Source of the DNA: Mycoplasma phocoenae
GTDB lineage: Bacteria > Bacillota_I > Bacilli_A > Mycoplasmatales > Metamycoplasmataceae
Direction of reading: 5' to 3'
Assembly: GCF_012934855.1 (NCBI RefSeq)
Contig: NZ_CP051481.1
Location: 434,001 to 498,000 of the forward strand
Length of the DNA: 64,000 nucleotides
In this document: one piece after another, positions 21,143 to 31,723 of the stretch
Position numbering within the stretch: the first letter of the stretch is position 1
Layout: the number at the start of each line of letters is the position of its first letter
Made by a program: the position numbers and the translations under genes
Notes under the pieces: generated by a model
What the model was told of the DNA's origin: nothing
Databases searched by the model: none
Seen by the model: the letters and a program-made list of their open reading frames with translations, nothing else

Positions 21143-21990
21143 TGAAAAAAAACGAATTCACAAATAAAATGTTGCGTGTAAAAACGCTTATTGAAGAAGC
21201 TGATGCCATTGTTGTTGGTGTTGGTTCTGGAATGAATCTAAGTGATAATATAGGTAACTCGGAAAAAAGATTTAATCAAAACTTCAATAAATTTATTGAA
21301 AAATATAACTTGATTGACGCAATGCAAACTACATTATATAATTTTAATTCCAAAGCTGAATACTGAGCTTTTTATTCATTGTATGTATATCATAATTTTA
21401 TAAATCAGCCAATTGGGCCAAGTTATTTAAATTTAAAAAAAATATTACATAAAAAAAATTATTTTATTATAACAACTAATAATGATTCAGCTTTTATCAT
21501 TTCTAAATTTGATCAAAAGAAAATTTTTTATAAACAAGGAATGTTAAATTCCATGCGATGTTCTTCACTTTGTCAAAATAATAGTTATATAGATGATGAT
21601 TTAATTATTGCTATGTGTAAACAACAAAAAGACTTTAAGGTGCCGCAAGAATTAATTCCACGCTGTCCAAATTGCGACGCGTATTTAGAAATTAATATTC
21701 GTGATGCTTTACAAGGTATGATTGAAGATGAATATTATGAAAAAGCTAAACAAAGATACGAATTTTTCTTGAACAAATATAACAATAAAAAGATTGTGTT
21801 TTTAGAATTAGGTGTTGGTTGTACAACCCCGCATTTAATTAAATGAGAATTTTGAAATCTTGTAAAAAACAATATTAATTCATCTTACGTTAGTGTAAAT
21901 AAAAAACGTTATCGTATTGAAAAAAGCATTCGTGATCGAACTATAGAAATTAATGGTGACATTGCAGAGTTTATTAATAAATTAGTTTAA
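21142..21990 (+). CDS. second, divergent class-M sirtuin (SirTM2)
   Basis: A 282-residue paralogue of the SirTM at 11892. The SirTM signature Gln is retained (KQGM, about residue 132), as are the Asn in TTNND (about 113), both zinc Cys pairs (CSSLC, RCPNC) and the ELGVGCTTP motif. The NAD-binding loop has drifted: GSGMNLSDNIG replaces [11 protein letters not shown], and the YSG that follows is NSE. It may therefore have altered NAD handling, a different partner, or be a regulatory pseudoenzyme. It is coupled to GcvH-L2 by a TAATG overlap, so each carrier has its own sirtuin. Confidence 0.88.
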
Positions 21991-22024
21991 AAAATAACCT
22001 TATTGAATTATTAAGGTTATTTTA
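21991..22024. terminator. bidirectional terminator between SirTM2 and RNase HIII
   Basis: AAATAACCTTA pairs with TAAGGTTATTT. A and T runs flank both sides, which suits the two convergent genes. Confidence 0.8.
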
Positions 22025-22705
22025 TTTAGACTCTGATCCAATAATTTCGTCAATAGTTTTGAAATTGGCTTTTGCAACGTTATATAATTCATCTTTTCCG
22101 TATATTTTGACGAATTCTTTACCAAAAGCAATATTTTTATTTGAAGCACCTAAAGGAAATATTACTTTATACTTTTCATTTTGAATGCTCATTGCTTGTA
22201 AAAACAAATAACGAGCAATAATTGAAGCAACAGCAACGCTTAATATTTTGTCCTCTGCTTTTGTTTCGTACAAAACATTATTCTCAGGTATTTTGAAATC
22301 TAATGATGTTTTTAAAAGTTTTGTCTTATATTTTTCAATACTTAAGAGTGTTGAAAATTGATCAATAAACGAATCTTTATTTATTTCTTTTTCCATTGCA
22401 TTAATATTTTTAAAATGATATAAAAGTTTGACTTCATTTGTGTTTAAAAATTTCGCCAACTTATTGTTACCTTGTTGAGATAAAGCTGATTTCCGATAAA
22501 TAGATAACTCCATTAATTTCGGTGCAATTTCCATTATTTTTTTATCTGTTATTTTTTTAGAATCTTTAACGCCTAAATCAATTATTTTTTGTATGTTTTT
22601 AACTGGTATATACGCTGCAACAAAAACAATAGGGCCATAAAAATCGCCTACACCCGTTTCATCACAACCTATATAATCTTGAATATTATTCATTTTCTTC
22701 ATCAT
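22022..22705 (-). CDS. rnhC: ribonuclease HIII
   Basis: Endonuclease that cuts the RNA strand of RNA-DNA hybrids. The active-site motif is IGCDETGVGDFYGPIV, with the catalytic Asp-Glu pair. VKDSKKITDKKI and the later ASIIARYLFL match RNase HII/HIII. The 227 residues lack the long N-terminal TBP-like domain of Bacillus RNase HIII but keep the GDFYGP signature of the HIII type. The start could be ATG 22705, 22702 or 22693. The gene overlaps the 3' end of the HAD hydrolase gene, so the two form an operon. Confidence 0.85.
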   Translation of the reverse strand: MMKKMNNIQDYIGCDETGVGDFYGPIVFVAAYIPVKNIQKIIDLGVKDSKKITDKKIMEIAPKLMELSIYRKSALSQQGNNKLAKFLNTNEVKLLYHFKNINAMEKEINKDSFIDQFSTLLSIEKYKTKLLKTSLDFKIPENNVLYETKAEDKILSVAVASIIARYLFLQAMSIQNEKYKVIFPLGASNKNIAFGKEFVKIYGKDELYNVAKANFKTIDEIIGSESK

Positions 22706-23639
22706 AGAAGTGAGCTGCTCCTACAATATTCATTTTTCCTTCATTTAAATTAGTGTGGAATTTTTTCGCGTGATTTATGTATTTATCTGGGTTGTTTAAA
22801 AATTTTTCAATGAAATAACCAACAGCCCCCTCTTTATTTGTTTGTTTCATGACAACGTTAGCCATTGCTTTGATTTGTTTTTCAGCATTAGCTGGTGCAA
22901 CACCAACGGTACATGTTTCAAACATGCTTATATCATTAAAACTGTCTCCCATTGCAATAGTTTCATCAATATCAATATCGTAATAACGCATTAATAATGA
23001 AATTACCTTTGATTTTGTTACACCTATTGAAGTGATATCGAACACAGGTGTTAATCCCTCACCTTTTGATCATGAAGAAAATTCACCAAGATCACCATAA
23101 CGGCGTTTTAGATAACTCAATAATTCTAATACGTCTGTAGTTGGTTTAACATCGAATACTATTCCAGTAGGTTTTAATGGAAGCTTTGTTAATTCAATAC
23201 TTTCTTTAAATTTCGCTGCAGTATTAAAATTGAATACACGTTCCAATGCTTCGTCACGGTGTTGTAATTGTACTCAGTCCGGTCCTTCTATTGCATAATT
23301 AGATATTTCCTTTTTAACCTTTTCATCCCCCAAAATGTACAATACCTCGTTTAAATCCAAGTATGAAATTGTTGGTATAAAAAATGGATCATTTGGTAAG
23401 TGAATGTGAGCTCCGTTATAATTACCCACTATAGCATTCAATCCTAATTTTTCATAAAACGGCTTTGTACTTCTTCATGGTCTACCCGTAATTATGGAAA
23501 CAATGTGTCCTTCAGCAACAGCTCTTTTAATTTGTTCTTCAGTTTTTGGGTGAATAATACCCTTACCACTATCTGCTAATAATGTACCGTCTAGGTCAAT
23601 AGCAAATAAAAATCTTCTTTTGTTTGTTTTTTCTCGCAT
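22686..23639 (-). CDS. Cof-type HAD-IIB hydrolase
   Basis: Haloacid dehalogenase superfamily phosphatase of 317 residues, the type that dephosphorylates small sugar phosphates or cofactors. Motif I is FAIDLDGTLLAD, motif II is SIITGRP, and motifs III and IV are VTKSKVISLL and AMGDSFNDISMFE. The usual GNDxNDxxM is here GDSFNDISM. A C2-type cap lies in between. The ribosome binding site is TAGGAG. RNase HIII follows with an overlap. The substrate is unknown. Confidence 0.9.
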
Positions 23640-23814
23640 AATACTCCTAAATTAATGAAAATTATAATAAAAAAAGCATTTTATTTTACAAATTTATTGA
23701 AAAACACTGGACTATGAGTACTTTTTACTGAATTTTGCTGAATATTATTTTAAATAAATTTGCTGAGAAAAAACTTTAAATTTGAAATAACTTTGATTTT
23801 TATAAATATTTATT

Positions 23815-23820
23815 TATAAT
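23815..23820 (+). promoter_or_regulatory. -10 box of trmL, leaderless arrangement
   Basis: TATAAT ends seven bases before the trmL ATG, and no ribosome binding site fits between. Confidence 0.6.
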
Positions 23821-23827
23821 TGAAATT

Positions 23828-24349
23828 ATGATTAACATAGTATTATACCAACCAGAAATTAGCCCAAACACAAGTAATATTATTAGATGTTGCTATGCAA
23901 CGGGTGCAAAACTACATATAATTAAGCCAATAGCATTCGATTTACATCCCCACTGATTAAAAAGAGCAGCAGCGGGACATTTTTTGAGTGATATTCCACA
24001 CGAAATTCATAACAGTTGAAATGATTTTGAAAAAAAATATGGTTCTAAAAACATTTTTTATATTTCCAGATATGCACAAAACACTTATTCAGAAATTGAC
24101 TATAAACAAATATATGAAAACGAAAAAGAAGTATGATTAATGTTCGGTACCGAAAGTACTGGAATACCTAAGAAAATACTACAGAAAAATTTGGACAACT
24201 GTTTACGAATACCTATGATGCCAAACGCAAGATCATTGAATCTTTCTAACACTGTAGCGATTTTATCTTATGAAGTAGTTAAACAATTAGATTTTGAAAA
24301 CCTATCTAAATACGAAGTTCAAAAAGGTAAAGATTTTATAAAGGAATAA
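23828..24349 (+). CDS. trmL: tRNA (cytidine/uridine-34-2'-O)-methyltransferase
   Basis: SPOUT-class methyltransferase of 173 residues that methylates the ribose at the wobble base of tRNA-Leu. It begins INIVLYQPEISPNTSNIIR, which matches the family's start. The S-adenosylmethionine knot is formed by LMFGTESTGIP, IPMMPNARSLNLS and NTVAILSYE. It is the first gene of an operon with the DivIVA-like protein (one base gap) and rbgA. Confidence 0.92.
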
Positions 24350-24350
24350 C

Positions 24351-24509
24351 ATGCCAAAGTATATTAATATAGATAAAATTGTCAAAAAAAAATTTTCAGG
24401 ATGTTTGAATGGTTATGATCCTGAAGAAGTGGATGAATTCATTGATGAATTAATTGAAGATATTAAAGAATATCAAGAAACAATCAAACGTTTAGAAAAC
24501 GATAAATAA
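24351..24509 (+). CDS. very small DivIVA/GpsB-like domain protein
   Basis: A 52-residue acidic protein that ends in a predicted coiled coil. FSGCLNGYDPEEVDEFIDEL matches the lipid-binding and coiled-coil entry motif of DivIVA/GpsB (F....GY...EVD.FLD). The long coiled-coil and tetramerisation region of normal DivIVA (over 100 residues) is absent. It starts one base after trmL and is followed nine bases later by rbgA, so it is translated as part of that operon. It may be a membrane-curvature or division factor reduced to its core; this is inference from the motif. Confidence 0.75.
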   Translation: MPKYINIDKIVKKKFSGCLNGYDPEEVDEFIDELIEDIKEYQETIKRLENDK

Positions 24510-24518
24510 GGAGTTATA

Positions 24519-25352
24519 ATGATTAACTGATTTCCAGGACATATGAAGAAAACATTCGACATCATCAAACAAAAGGAAAAATTGTTTGATGTATTTATTA
24601 TTGTACTGGATTCACGTTGTCCAATATCTTCATACAATTATGAATTTGATAAGATTGCTCCTAATAAAAAGAGAATTTTTGTTTTCACTAAAATAGATAT
24701 GACAAACAAAAATCGTTTTCAAGAATTAATGAAACAATACAATAACCCAAAGGATGAAATTTTAGCTTTAAATTTAAAAAATGCAGCAAAAAGTCAATCA
24801 CAGTTACACAAAGTTATTAAAAAAATATATAACCAAAAAAATAAAATTAATGCTGCAAAGGGATACAAAACACCACCACTTAAAATCGGTGTACTAGGAG
24901 TACCTAACGCAGGTAAAAGTACATTAATTAACATTTTAGCCAAGTCAAAAGTAGCTAAAGTCAGAAATGAAGCTGGAGTAACAAGGAGTGAGCAATGAAT
25001 AAATTGCAACAATGAATACATGCTTTTAGATACCCCGGGATTATTGTGACCTAAATTTGATGATCAAAGTACAGCTGTAAAATTAGCGATAATTGGCTCA
25101 ATTAAAACGGAATCTCTTGATCAAAAAAATCTTGTTTATGAATCATATAAATTAATTTCTCAATTTAAACCAGATTCATTGACAAAGTTAGGATTAGTAC
25201 CTACTGAAGATGAAATTAAAATATATGACAACATTATTGAATTAGCAAGAAAATTGAAACACTTAGATAAAAATAAACAAATCATCATTAACGACACGTA
25301 TAAATATCTAATGAATTATTTCAAAAATTTAACAGACATTATTTATGATTAG
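24519..25352 (+). CDS. rbgA: ribosome biogenesis GTPase RbgA (YlqF)
   Basis: Circularly permuted GTPase needed for late 50S subunit assembly. It starts NWFPGHMKKT, a family hallmark. The GTPase motifs come in permuted order: G4 TKID near residue 62, then G1 GVPNAGKST, G2 AGVTRSEQW and G3 LDTPGLLWP. The 277 residues match the family. The ribosome binding site is AAGGAG. It is the third gene after trmL and the DivIVA-like gene. The Trp in NWFPG is UGA. Confidence 0.94.
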
Positions 25353-25360
25353 GAGCGGAA

Positions 25361-27577
25361 ATGAATATATTATCTTTTAAAAAAGTGGTTGATTTAAACA
25401 AAAATACAATCAATATAAACGTTATTAATAAAGAATTAAATTATGTAGCAATTGGTGATTCGATTGCTGCTGGTTTTAATTCGAAATTCGGTTTTCAAAG
25501 TTGTGGTTACAAAGATGATGAATTGAATAAAATTATTGGTTTTTCTTATCCGTCATATTTTGCGCGAATGATCAATGAATTAAAACCAAATTTTGTAAAT
25601 CAATTCAATAACTTTTCATTTTCTAATATAACAGCAAAACAATATTTAGACTTGTTATCACGTCAAGAGGACATTTCACATTCAACAAAAACATTGTTTA
25701 AATTTATTAATGCATTAAACAAGGAAGACACCAATCCATTTAAAAATGAGTATAGTGATGAATTCAAAGACTTTAATTATCAAAATCATGATTTCGATTA
25801 CATGTATACTCAAATTTCTAAGGCTAATTTAATTACTGTTTCGCTTGGTGCTAATGACTTTATTAAGTTGTTGCCATTAAAAACGCTAATTAAGTATTCA
25901 AATGAAAAGAATGTATCGATAAAAAGAGATTTATTGATTCAATTACATCAAGAATTAAATTTTGTAAGTGAAAAAATCAAAAAATATTTAAAAGGTGTTT
26001 ACATTGGATTGAGAAATTTAAATAATAATTCAAATATTGTTTTCTTAGGATATCAAAAAACATTAATTCATTTTGAATCATTAATAAACAGTTTATTTAA
26101 TACTGAAGATATTGTCGATGAAGAAATCTCAAACATTTTAATAGGATACTTGAATTTATCAATTAAAACAGTTGCCAATGAAAATAATTGTCAGTATATT
26201 GATATAAATGATACTGAGTTTATTGAAATTCACAAAGATCAATTGTATGAAAACATATTTGATATTCACCCCACTGAAAAAGGTCAAAAGTTTATTGCGC
26301 AAATTTTGGCTAATAAATTATTGATAAATCGTGATTTTATTCACGATTCATATAAAAATACCAATAATCGGATTCTTACTTTATTGCCTTCATTAAAGGT
26401 GTTCTTAAAGGATAATTTAAGTTACAACAAAACCATTGATTTAGGCCAATCGGACATGAGTATTCTTGTGTCATTATTCGGTTTATCACGTGGAGATAGA
26501 TTGTTTTTAGATGATTCAGTTGAAATCGAGTATAAACATTTATTTGTTCCTGATTTTAAAATCTCTTGAGCTTTATCTCACATGGATTCGATAATGAATA
26601 TAGACGTATCGCGTTTTATTAAATTATGAATTCAAACCAAATTTCATGATGAAAATTATGAGTACGAATCAAAAAAACTTATCATTGAATATTTAAACAA
26701 CCGTGATTGAAGTAAACAAATTATCAAGCATTTATTAACTGGTGATGGTGTGAACGAATTGATTAAAACATACGAACATCAAATTATAAAAACAAGAAGA
26801 TACGGAAAAGAAATTGATATCCGTTCAATGTTAGATGCAAAAAATATGCTTTTAGTTGATCAAAAATTGATATATTCAGTTGTCAAATTAGTTTTCAACA
26901 CACCATTCATAATCAGTACTAAAGAACAATTAAATAACATTTTATATGCGTTTTTACGTGAAATATTAACGAAACCATTATTAGAAACATTAATTGGACA
27001 TAAATTGGATGAAAAAATGATTCGTATCAGAGAATACGTTTCTGAGTTGGATAGCTTTAAAGAATTTGTGGAATTTTTATTAACAAATTTAATAATTAAT
27101 ACAAAGAAATTTATTGAATTAGATAGTTTTGATGAAATGTTTAAAAGATGAATATCACTGAACTATTACAAACTTATTTACTATTTCGATAGCATATTGT
27201 TTGAAATAACAAAAACTGAAAATGAGAAAAAAACTTTAAATTTAATTGTTTCAACAATTTTATTATCGAATAAATTAACTAATATAACTGAAGAAGAAAT
27301 GGAAGAATTAAATAAAAAAGTCGAGTCATTATTATGATTGAGTAAATTACATAAGGTAAGATTAAATGCTATGTTCATTTTATTCATGAAAGAAATGAAG
27401 AAAATTAAACCTTATGAATTAATTTTTAACCCCAGATCAAAAAAAAGACGTAAATGATACGCATTTAATTTAGCTAGAAAATTGAAATATTTAAATATAT
27501 TAAAAAAATTCACTTTAACTTCAATGCAAATCAATAGATTAATTAAAAAAATAAAAGCCAAACAAAAAGGGGAATAG
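25361..27577 (+). CDS. SGNH/GDSL hydrolase-domain protein, cytoplasmic form
   Basis: A 738-residue protein with no signal peptide. Residues about 25-330 are an SGNH hydrolase: YVAIGDSIAAGFN with the nucleophile Ser (about 34), VSLGANDF with the oxyanion Asn (about 165), and DIHPTEKGQ with the catalytic Asp and His (about 302). The remaining 400 residues are Lys- and Leu-rich helices of unknown function. The catalytic domain is paralogous to the N-terminus of the giant secreted protein at 48105-57101, sharing GDSI.AGFN.FG..GGY and SYPSY. It is followed immediately by the PEBP gene, with no spacer between stop and ATG. The ester substrate is unknown. Confidence 0.85.
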
Positions 27578-28726
27578 ATGAGAGTATATTCAAAAACGGT
27601 TAATGTTTATAATGTTATTGAAGATATCAATGGTCTTGGTTCGCCGCATTCACCACATATTGGTTGAGATGAAGTCAAAAACGCTAAAAGTTACGCAGTG
27701 TCAATAATCGATCATGAAGCGTGCGGTGTTGCTGGATTAAGTTTTATTCATTGAGGAGTATTGAATATTAAGGGAGATCATATTTGTCGTGATTCAAGTA
27801 TAAGAAAAGCAAAAGAATTGTTCCAAATTGAAAATTCCTTATCTAAAAAAGCATTAAACCCATTGATCCACCAATCTAGTTTGATTGATAATGCAAATTC
27901 CTATTATGGTCCAAAGCCACCTGATCAAGATCATGTATATGAAGTCAGGGTTTATGCATTAGATTTTGAACATGTTTCAGAAGTATGAGACATAGAGAAA
28001 CCCATGTTTTGAAAAGATTTTGATAATATAGTTGCAGAACACAAAATCGATTCGGGAGTATTGACATTTTCAAGCCAAAAAGCTATCGAAGAAAATGGCA
28101 AGTGTTACCACGAAGAAAGTGCAACACATGGTTTATTTTACGTATTAAATGAAAATGACGAATTAGAAGAACTACGTGTTTCAATGACTGATTTTGAAAA
28201 AGATGAACAAGGTAACTTTTGATTAGATAAACAATTTTACTTAGAAACAAGTAATACGGCTGATTGAGCTAATAAAAATTCACCAGCTTTTAAAATTAAA
28301 AACATCAAAGGTGTAAAAGAATATGCGATATTCGTGTTTAATAACAACACATCAAAAGAATGAAGTTTGGTATCTTGCGAGTATGCTGTATTGGGTATCA
28401 GATCTCAAAAAGGCGATTGAACAATTATTGAAAAAAATGATTTAAATAGTAAAGACAGAACTAGATTACCTATAAATAATTCATATTCTGAAACAACAAT
28501 TGTTCCCAAAAATATTAAACAATTGTATAAAAATCGTCAAAGCAAATGAAACGTTACAATGCACAATGAATTTGCTGAAAATAACTCCAATCATGTAATG
28601 ATGATATTTGCTCTAGATCAAACAATAACCACAAGAGATCAAGCGCTCAATCCGGCAGATGCGTATAGATTTGTAAAAAACAAAGTCATAGGTGAAAAAA
28701 TCATTCGTTTCAAATTAAAAAAATAA
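27578..28726 (+). CDS. PEBP-family protein with two tandem domains
   Basis: A 382-residue cytoplasmic protein. The N-terminal half has phosphatidylethanolamine-binding (YbhB/YbcL) motifs: KSYAVSIIDHEA, SFIHWGVLN and YYGPKPPDQDHVYEVRVYALD. The C-terminal half looks like a second, degenerate copy: SPAFKIKNIKGVKEYAIFVF, then VMMIFALDQ in place of YALD, without the GPxPP loop. Single PEBP proteins are about 160-190 residues, so this is a tandem form. It starts on the base after the SGNH gene's stop codon and is surely co-translated. The ligand is unknown. Confidence 0.75.
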
Positions 28727-28760
28727 AAAACACTTATTTTTTTAAAAATATAGTGTTTTT
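28725..28760 (+). terminator. intrinsic terminator after the PEBP gene
   Basis: AAAAACACT pairs with AGTGTTTTT around an A/T loop, followed by Ts. It faces the convergent ffh gene. Confidence 0.75.
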
Positions 28761-28807
28761 TATTTTATTTTTGTAAAAAAGTATTTAAAAATGAGTACTT
28801 TTTTTAA

Positions 28808-30154
28808 TTAAAACAATCCACTTAATCCACCCATTATATTTGGATTTAATCCTCCGCGACCGCTAGCCATGTCTTTCATTTGTTTGGCTATTCTTTCATA
28901 ATCCGCTAATAATAAGTTAAACTCTTTAGCGCTTCTTCCAGAACCTTTCATAATTCTATTTTTTCTCGATGAGTCTTTTAATAATTTAGGATTTTTTCTT
29001 TCTTCTTTCGTCATTGATGAAATTAATATTTCATACATTCTAAATTTTTCTTCTGCTTTATCAATTTGACTTGGATCAATTTTATTAGCAATACCTGGAA
29101 TCATTTTTAATAATTTACTCATTTTTCCAAGTTTTTTAATTTGAGCCATTGTTTCCATTAAATCATCTAATGAAAATTGACCACTCATGAATCTATTTCC
29201 AAGTTTTTTAGCCTTAGATTCATCAATGTTTTCTTGAGCATTTTCAATTAAGGAAACGAAATCCCCCATTCCTAAAATACGTTTTGCCATTCTGTCAGGA
29301 TGGAAAACTTCCAGACCAGAAATTTTTTCACTAGTTCCAATAAAATTAATTGGAATATTCAATAAATGAGTTATTGATAATGCCGCACCACCTCTGGCAT
29401 CTGAATCCAATTTGGTGATAATAGTTCCATTTAAATTCAAGTTCTCGTGGAATGTTTTTGCAACGTTTATTACGTCTTGTCCAGACATTGCATCAACTAC
29501 TAAAAATATATAATCAGGTTTAATATATTTTTTAATAGATTTTAATTCATCCATTAATGTTTCATCAATTGATAATCTACCAGCGGTATCGATTATTAAT
29601 AAATCATTTTTGTTGTTTTTTGCTTGTGAGACAGCCTCTTTTGAAATTTGCAACGCATCATCAATTCTATTGGTATAAAAATTACAATTAATTTGTTTTG
29701 ATAAACTTTCTAATTGATCTCTCGCTGCTGGCCGATAAATATCCGCTCCAATTAATAAAGGATTTTCAGCGATTTTTTTCTTTCTTAAATATGCTGCTAG
29801 CTTCGCACTTGTTGTGGTTTTTCCACTACCTTGTAAACCAATCATCATGATTATAGTTGGTTTATTTTTAATTTTTACTTCAACTGTTTTTTGACCTAAA
29901 ATGTTAATTAGTTCTTCATTGAAAATTTTAATAACTGTTTGCTGTGCATCTAAGTTACCGATTTTTCCACTTTCAAGAATTTTAGTTTTTACTTCTTTTG
30001 TAAATTTTTTAACTACTTCAAGATTAACGTCAGCTTCAAGTAATGATAATTTAACCTCTCTTAATATTTCTAAAATATCTGATTCTGAAATCAGCGTTTT
30101 TTTATTCATTTTTTGTATAGATTTTTGTAATCTATTTCCTATAAAATCAAACAT
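28808..30154 (-). CDS. ffh: signal recognition particle protein Ffh (SRP54)
   Basis: GTPase that binds 4.5S RNA and signal sequences and targets ribosomes to the membrane through FtsY. The N domain is followed by G1 GLQGSGKTTTSAKLA, G3 DTAGRL and G4 TKLDSDARGG. The methionine-rich M domain ends with the RNA-binding region SGRSAKEFN. The 448 residues match the family. On the minus strand a TATAAT box lies seven bases before the ATG, so the transcript is probably leaderless. Confidence 0.97.
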   Translation of the reverse strand: MFDFIGNRLQKSIQKMNKKTLISESDILEILREVKLSLLEADVNLEVVKKFTKEVKTKILESGKIGNLDAQQTVIKIFNEELINILGQKTVEVKIKNKPTIIMMIGLQGSGKTTTSAKLAAYLRKKKIAENPLLIGADIYRPAARDQLESLSKQINCNFYTNRIDDALQISKEAVSQAKNNKNDLLIIDTAGRLSIDETLMDELKSIKKYIKPDYIFLVVDAMSGQDVINVAKTFHENLNLNGTIITKLDSDARGGAALSITHLLNIPINFIGTSEKISGLEVFHPDRMAKRILGMGDFVSLIENAQENIDESKAKKLGNRFMSGQFSLDDLMETMAQIKKLGKMSKLLKMIPGIANKIDPSQIDKAEEKFRMYEILISSMTKEERKNPKLLKDSSRKNRIMKGSGRSAKEFNLLLADYERIAKQMKDMASGRGGLNPNIMGGLSGLF

Positions 30155-30161
30155 ATTAATA

Positions 30162-30167
30162 ATTATA
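30162..30167 (-). promoter_or_regulatory. -10 box of ffh, leaderless arrangement
   Basis: TATAAT on the minus strand, seven bases upstream of the start codon, without a ribosome binding site. Confidence 0.6.
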
Positions 30168-30319
30168 CCAAATCACTTAAAATCATTTATGAACTTAAAA
30201 CAAAGGATAAAATCGATTCATTTTCACATTAAAAAATGATTTATAGTCAGTAAATTTTTGCAATTATAATTTTTTTAATTGAATTTTGGCATTTTTAGGC
30301 TTATTATTATAACTTAAGT

Positions 30320-30325
30320 TATAAT
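30320..30325 (+). promoter_or_regulatory. -10 box of the glyS-dnaG-sigA operon
   Basis: TATAAT 27 bases before the glyS ATG. A GAGGTGA ribosome binding site follows. No T-box-like leader is visible in the short untranslated region. Confidence 0.55.
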
Positions 30326-30352
30326 TTTAATTAGTTTAAAATGAGGTGAAAT

Positions 30353-31723
30353 ATGAAAAATCAAGATAAAAATATACAAGAAATAATTAATCACTTGAAA
30401 ACATCGGGATTTGTTTTTCAAAATTCTGAAATTTACGGAGGATTAGTTAATACTTGAGATTATGGTCCATTGGCAATATCAGTTTTAAACGTATTGAAAA
30501 ATGAATGAGTAAAAACTTTTATAACAAATGAGCCAAACAATTTCCAAATCGATTCAAAAATTTTAATGAATTCATTAGTTTGAAAAGCTTCTGGTCATTT
30601 GGATAACTTTAGTGATTTTTTAATCGAAAATAAAATCAACAAAAAACGTTATCGTGCCGACCATATTATCAAGGATTTATTACCTGAATATGATGTTGAA
30701 AAAATGACTCGCGATGAAATGGAACAAGTAATTAGAGAAAAAGTTACAAAATACGATGGTGAAAAATGTGAATGAAACGAAATTAGAGCATTTAATTTAA
30801 TGTTTAAAACACAAGCTGGAGCTATCGAAGATTCTTCAAGTACTATTTATTTACGTCCTGAAACTGCTCAAGGTATATTTACAAACTTTAAAAATGTTTC
30901 TAGAACAATGCGTCCTAAATTACCATTCGGTATTGGACAAATTGGTAAAAGTTTTAGAAATGAAATAACTCCAAGAGATTTCATTTTCAGAACTAGAGAA
31001 TTTGAACAAATGGAATTAGAATTCTTTTGTACTGAAGAAGATTCGAATAAATTTTATGAATACTATATTCAAAAATGTTGAGACTTTGTTAAGTCGGTAG
31101 GTATTCATGAACAATCAATAAAAATAAGACCACATGAAAAAGAAGAGTTAAGTCACTACTCGAAAGGTACTAGTGATATTGAGTTCATGTTCCCATTTGG
31201 CTGAGGAGAATTAATGGGTATTGCAAACAGAGGAAATTACGATATGACTCAACACATCAAACATTCCGGAGAAAATTTATATTACCTAAGTGATAAAGGT
31301 GAAAAAATTGTTCCGTACTGTATTGAACCTTCGATAGGTTTAGATAGATTATTGCTAGCTATGATAGTTGATGCATACGAGGTTGAAAAAATTGAAGATG
31401 AGGATCGTATAGTATTGAATTTTGATTACAAATTCTCACCTTATCAAGTTTGTGTAACACCATTAGTTAAAAAACTATCTGAAAATTCAATGGAGATTTT
31501 TAGAAAATTAAAAGCAAATGGCATTAGAACAACTTATGAAGAATCAGGTTCAATTGGTAAACGTTACCGTCGTCAAGATGCAATCGGTACATATTACTGC
31601 ATTACATTTGATTATGATTCTTTAGAAGATAATAAAGTAACAATCCGTGATAGAAAAACAATGAAACAAGAAAGAATTTCTATTGATGAAATTGTTAAAT
31701 ACTTAGAAAGCAAACATGAATAA
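30353..31723 (+). CDS. glyS: glycyl-tRNA synthetase (dimeric class II type)
   Basis: Charges tRNA-Gly. The single-chain form typical of mycoplasmas is 456 residues. Class II motif 2 is [18 protein letters not shown], followed by [11 protein letters not shown]. Motif 3 is [14 protein letters not shown], and the C-terminal anticodon-binding domain starts near [20 protein letters not shown] is the glycine-binding region. It overlaps the dnaG start by eight bases and heads a macromolecular-synthesis operon with dnaG and the sigma factor. Confidence 0.96.

Noticed and set aside
12000-22000. CRISPR array or mobile element
   Set aside because: No short regularly spaced repeats, transposase or terminal inverted repeats were seen here or elsewhere in the window.
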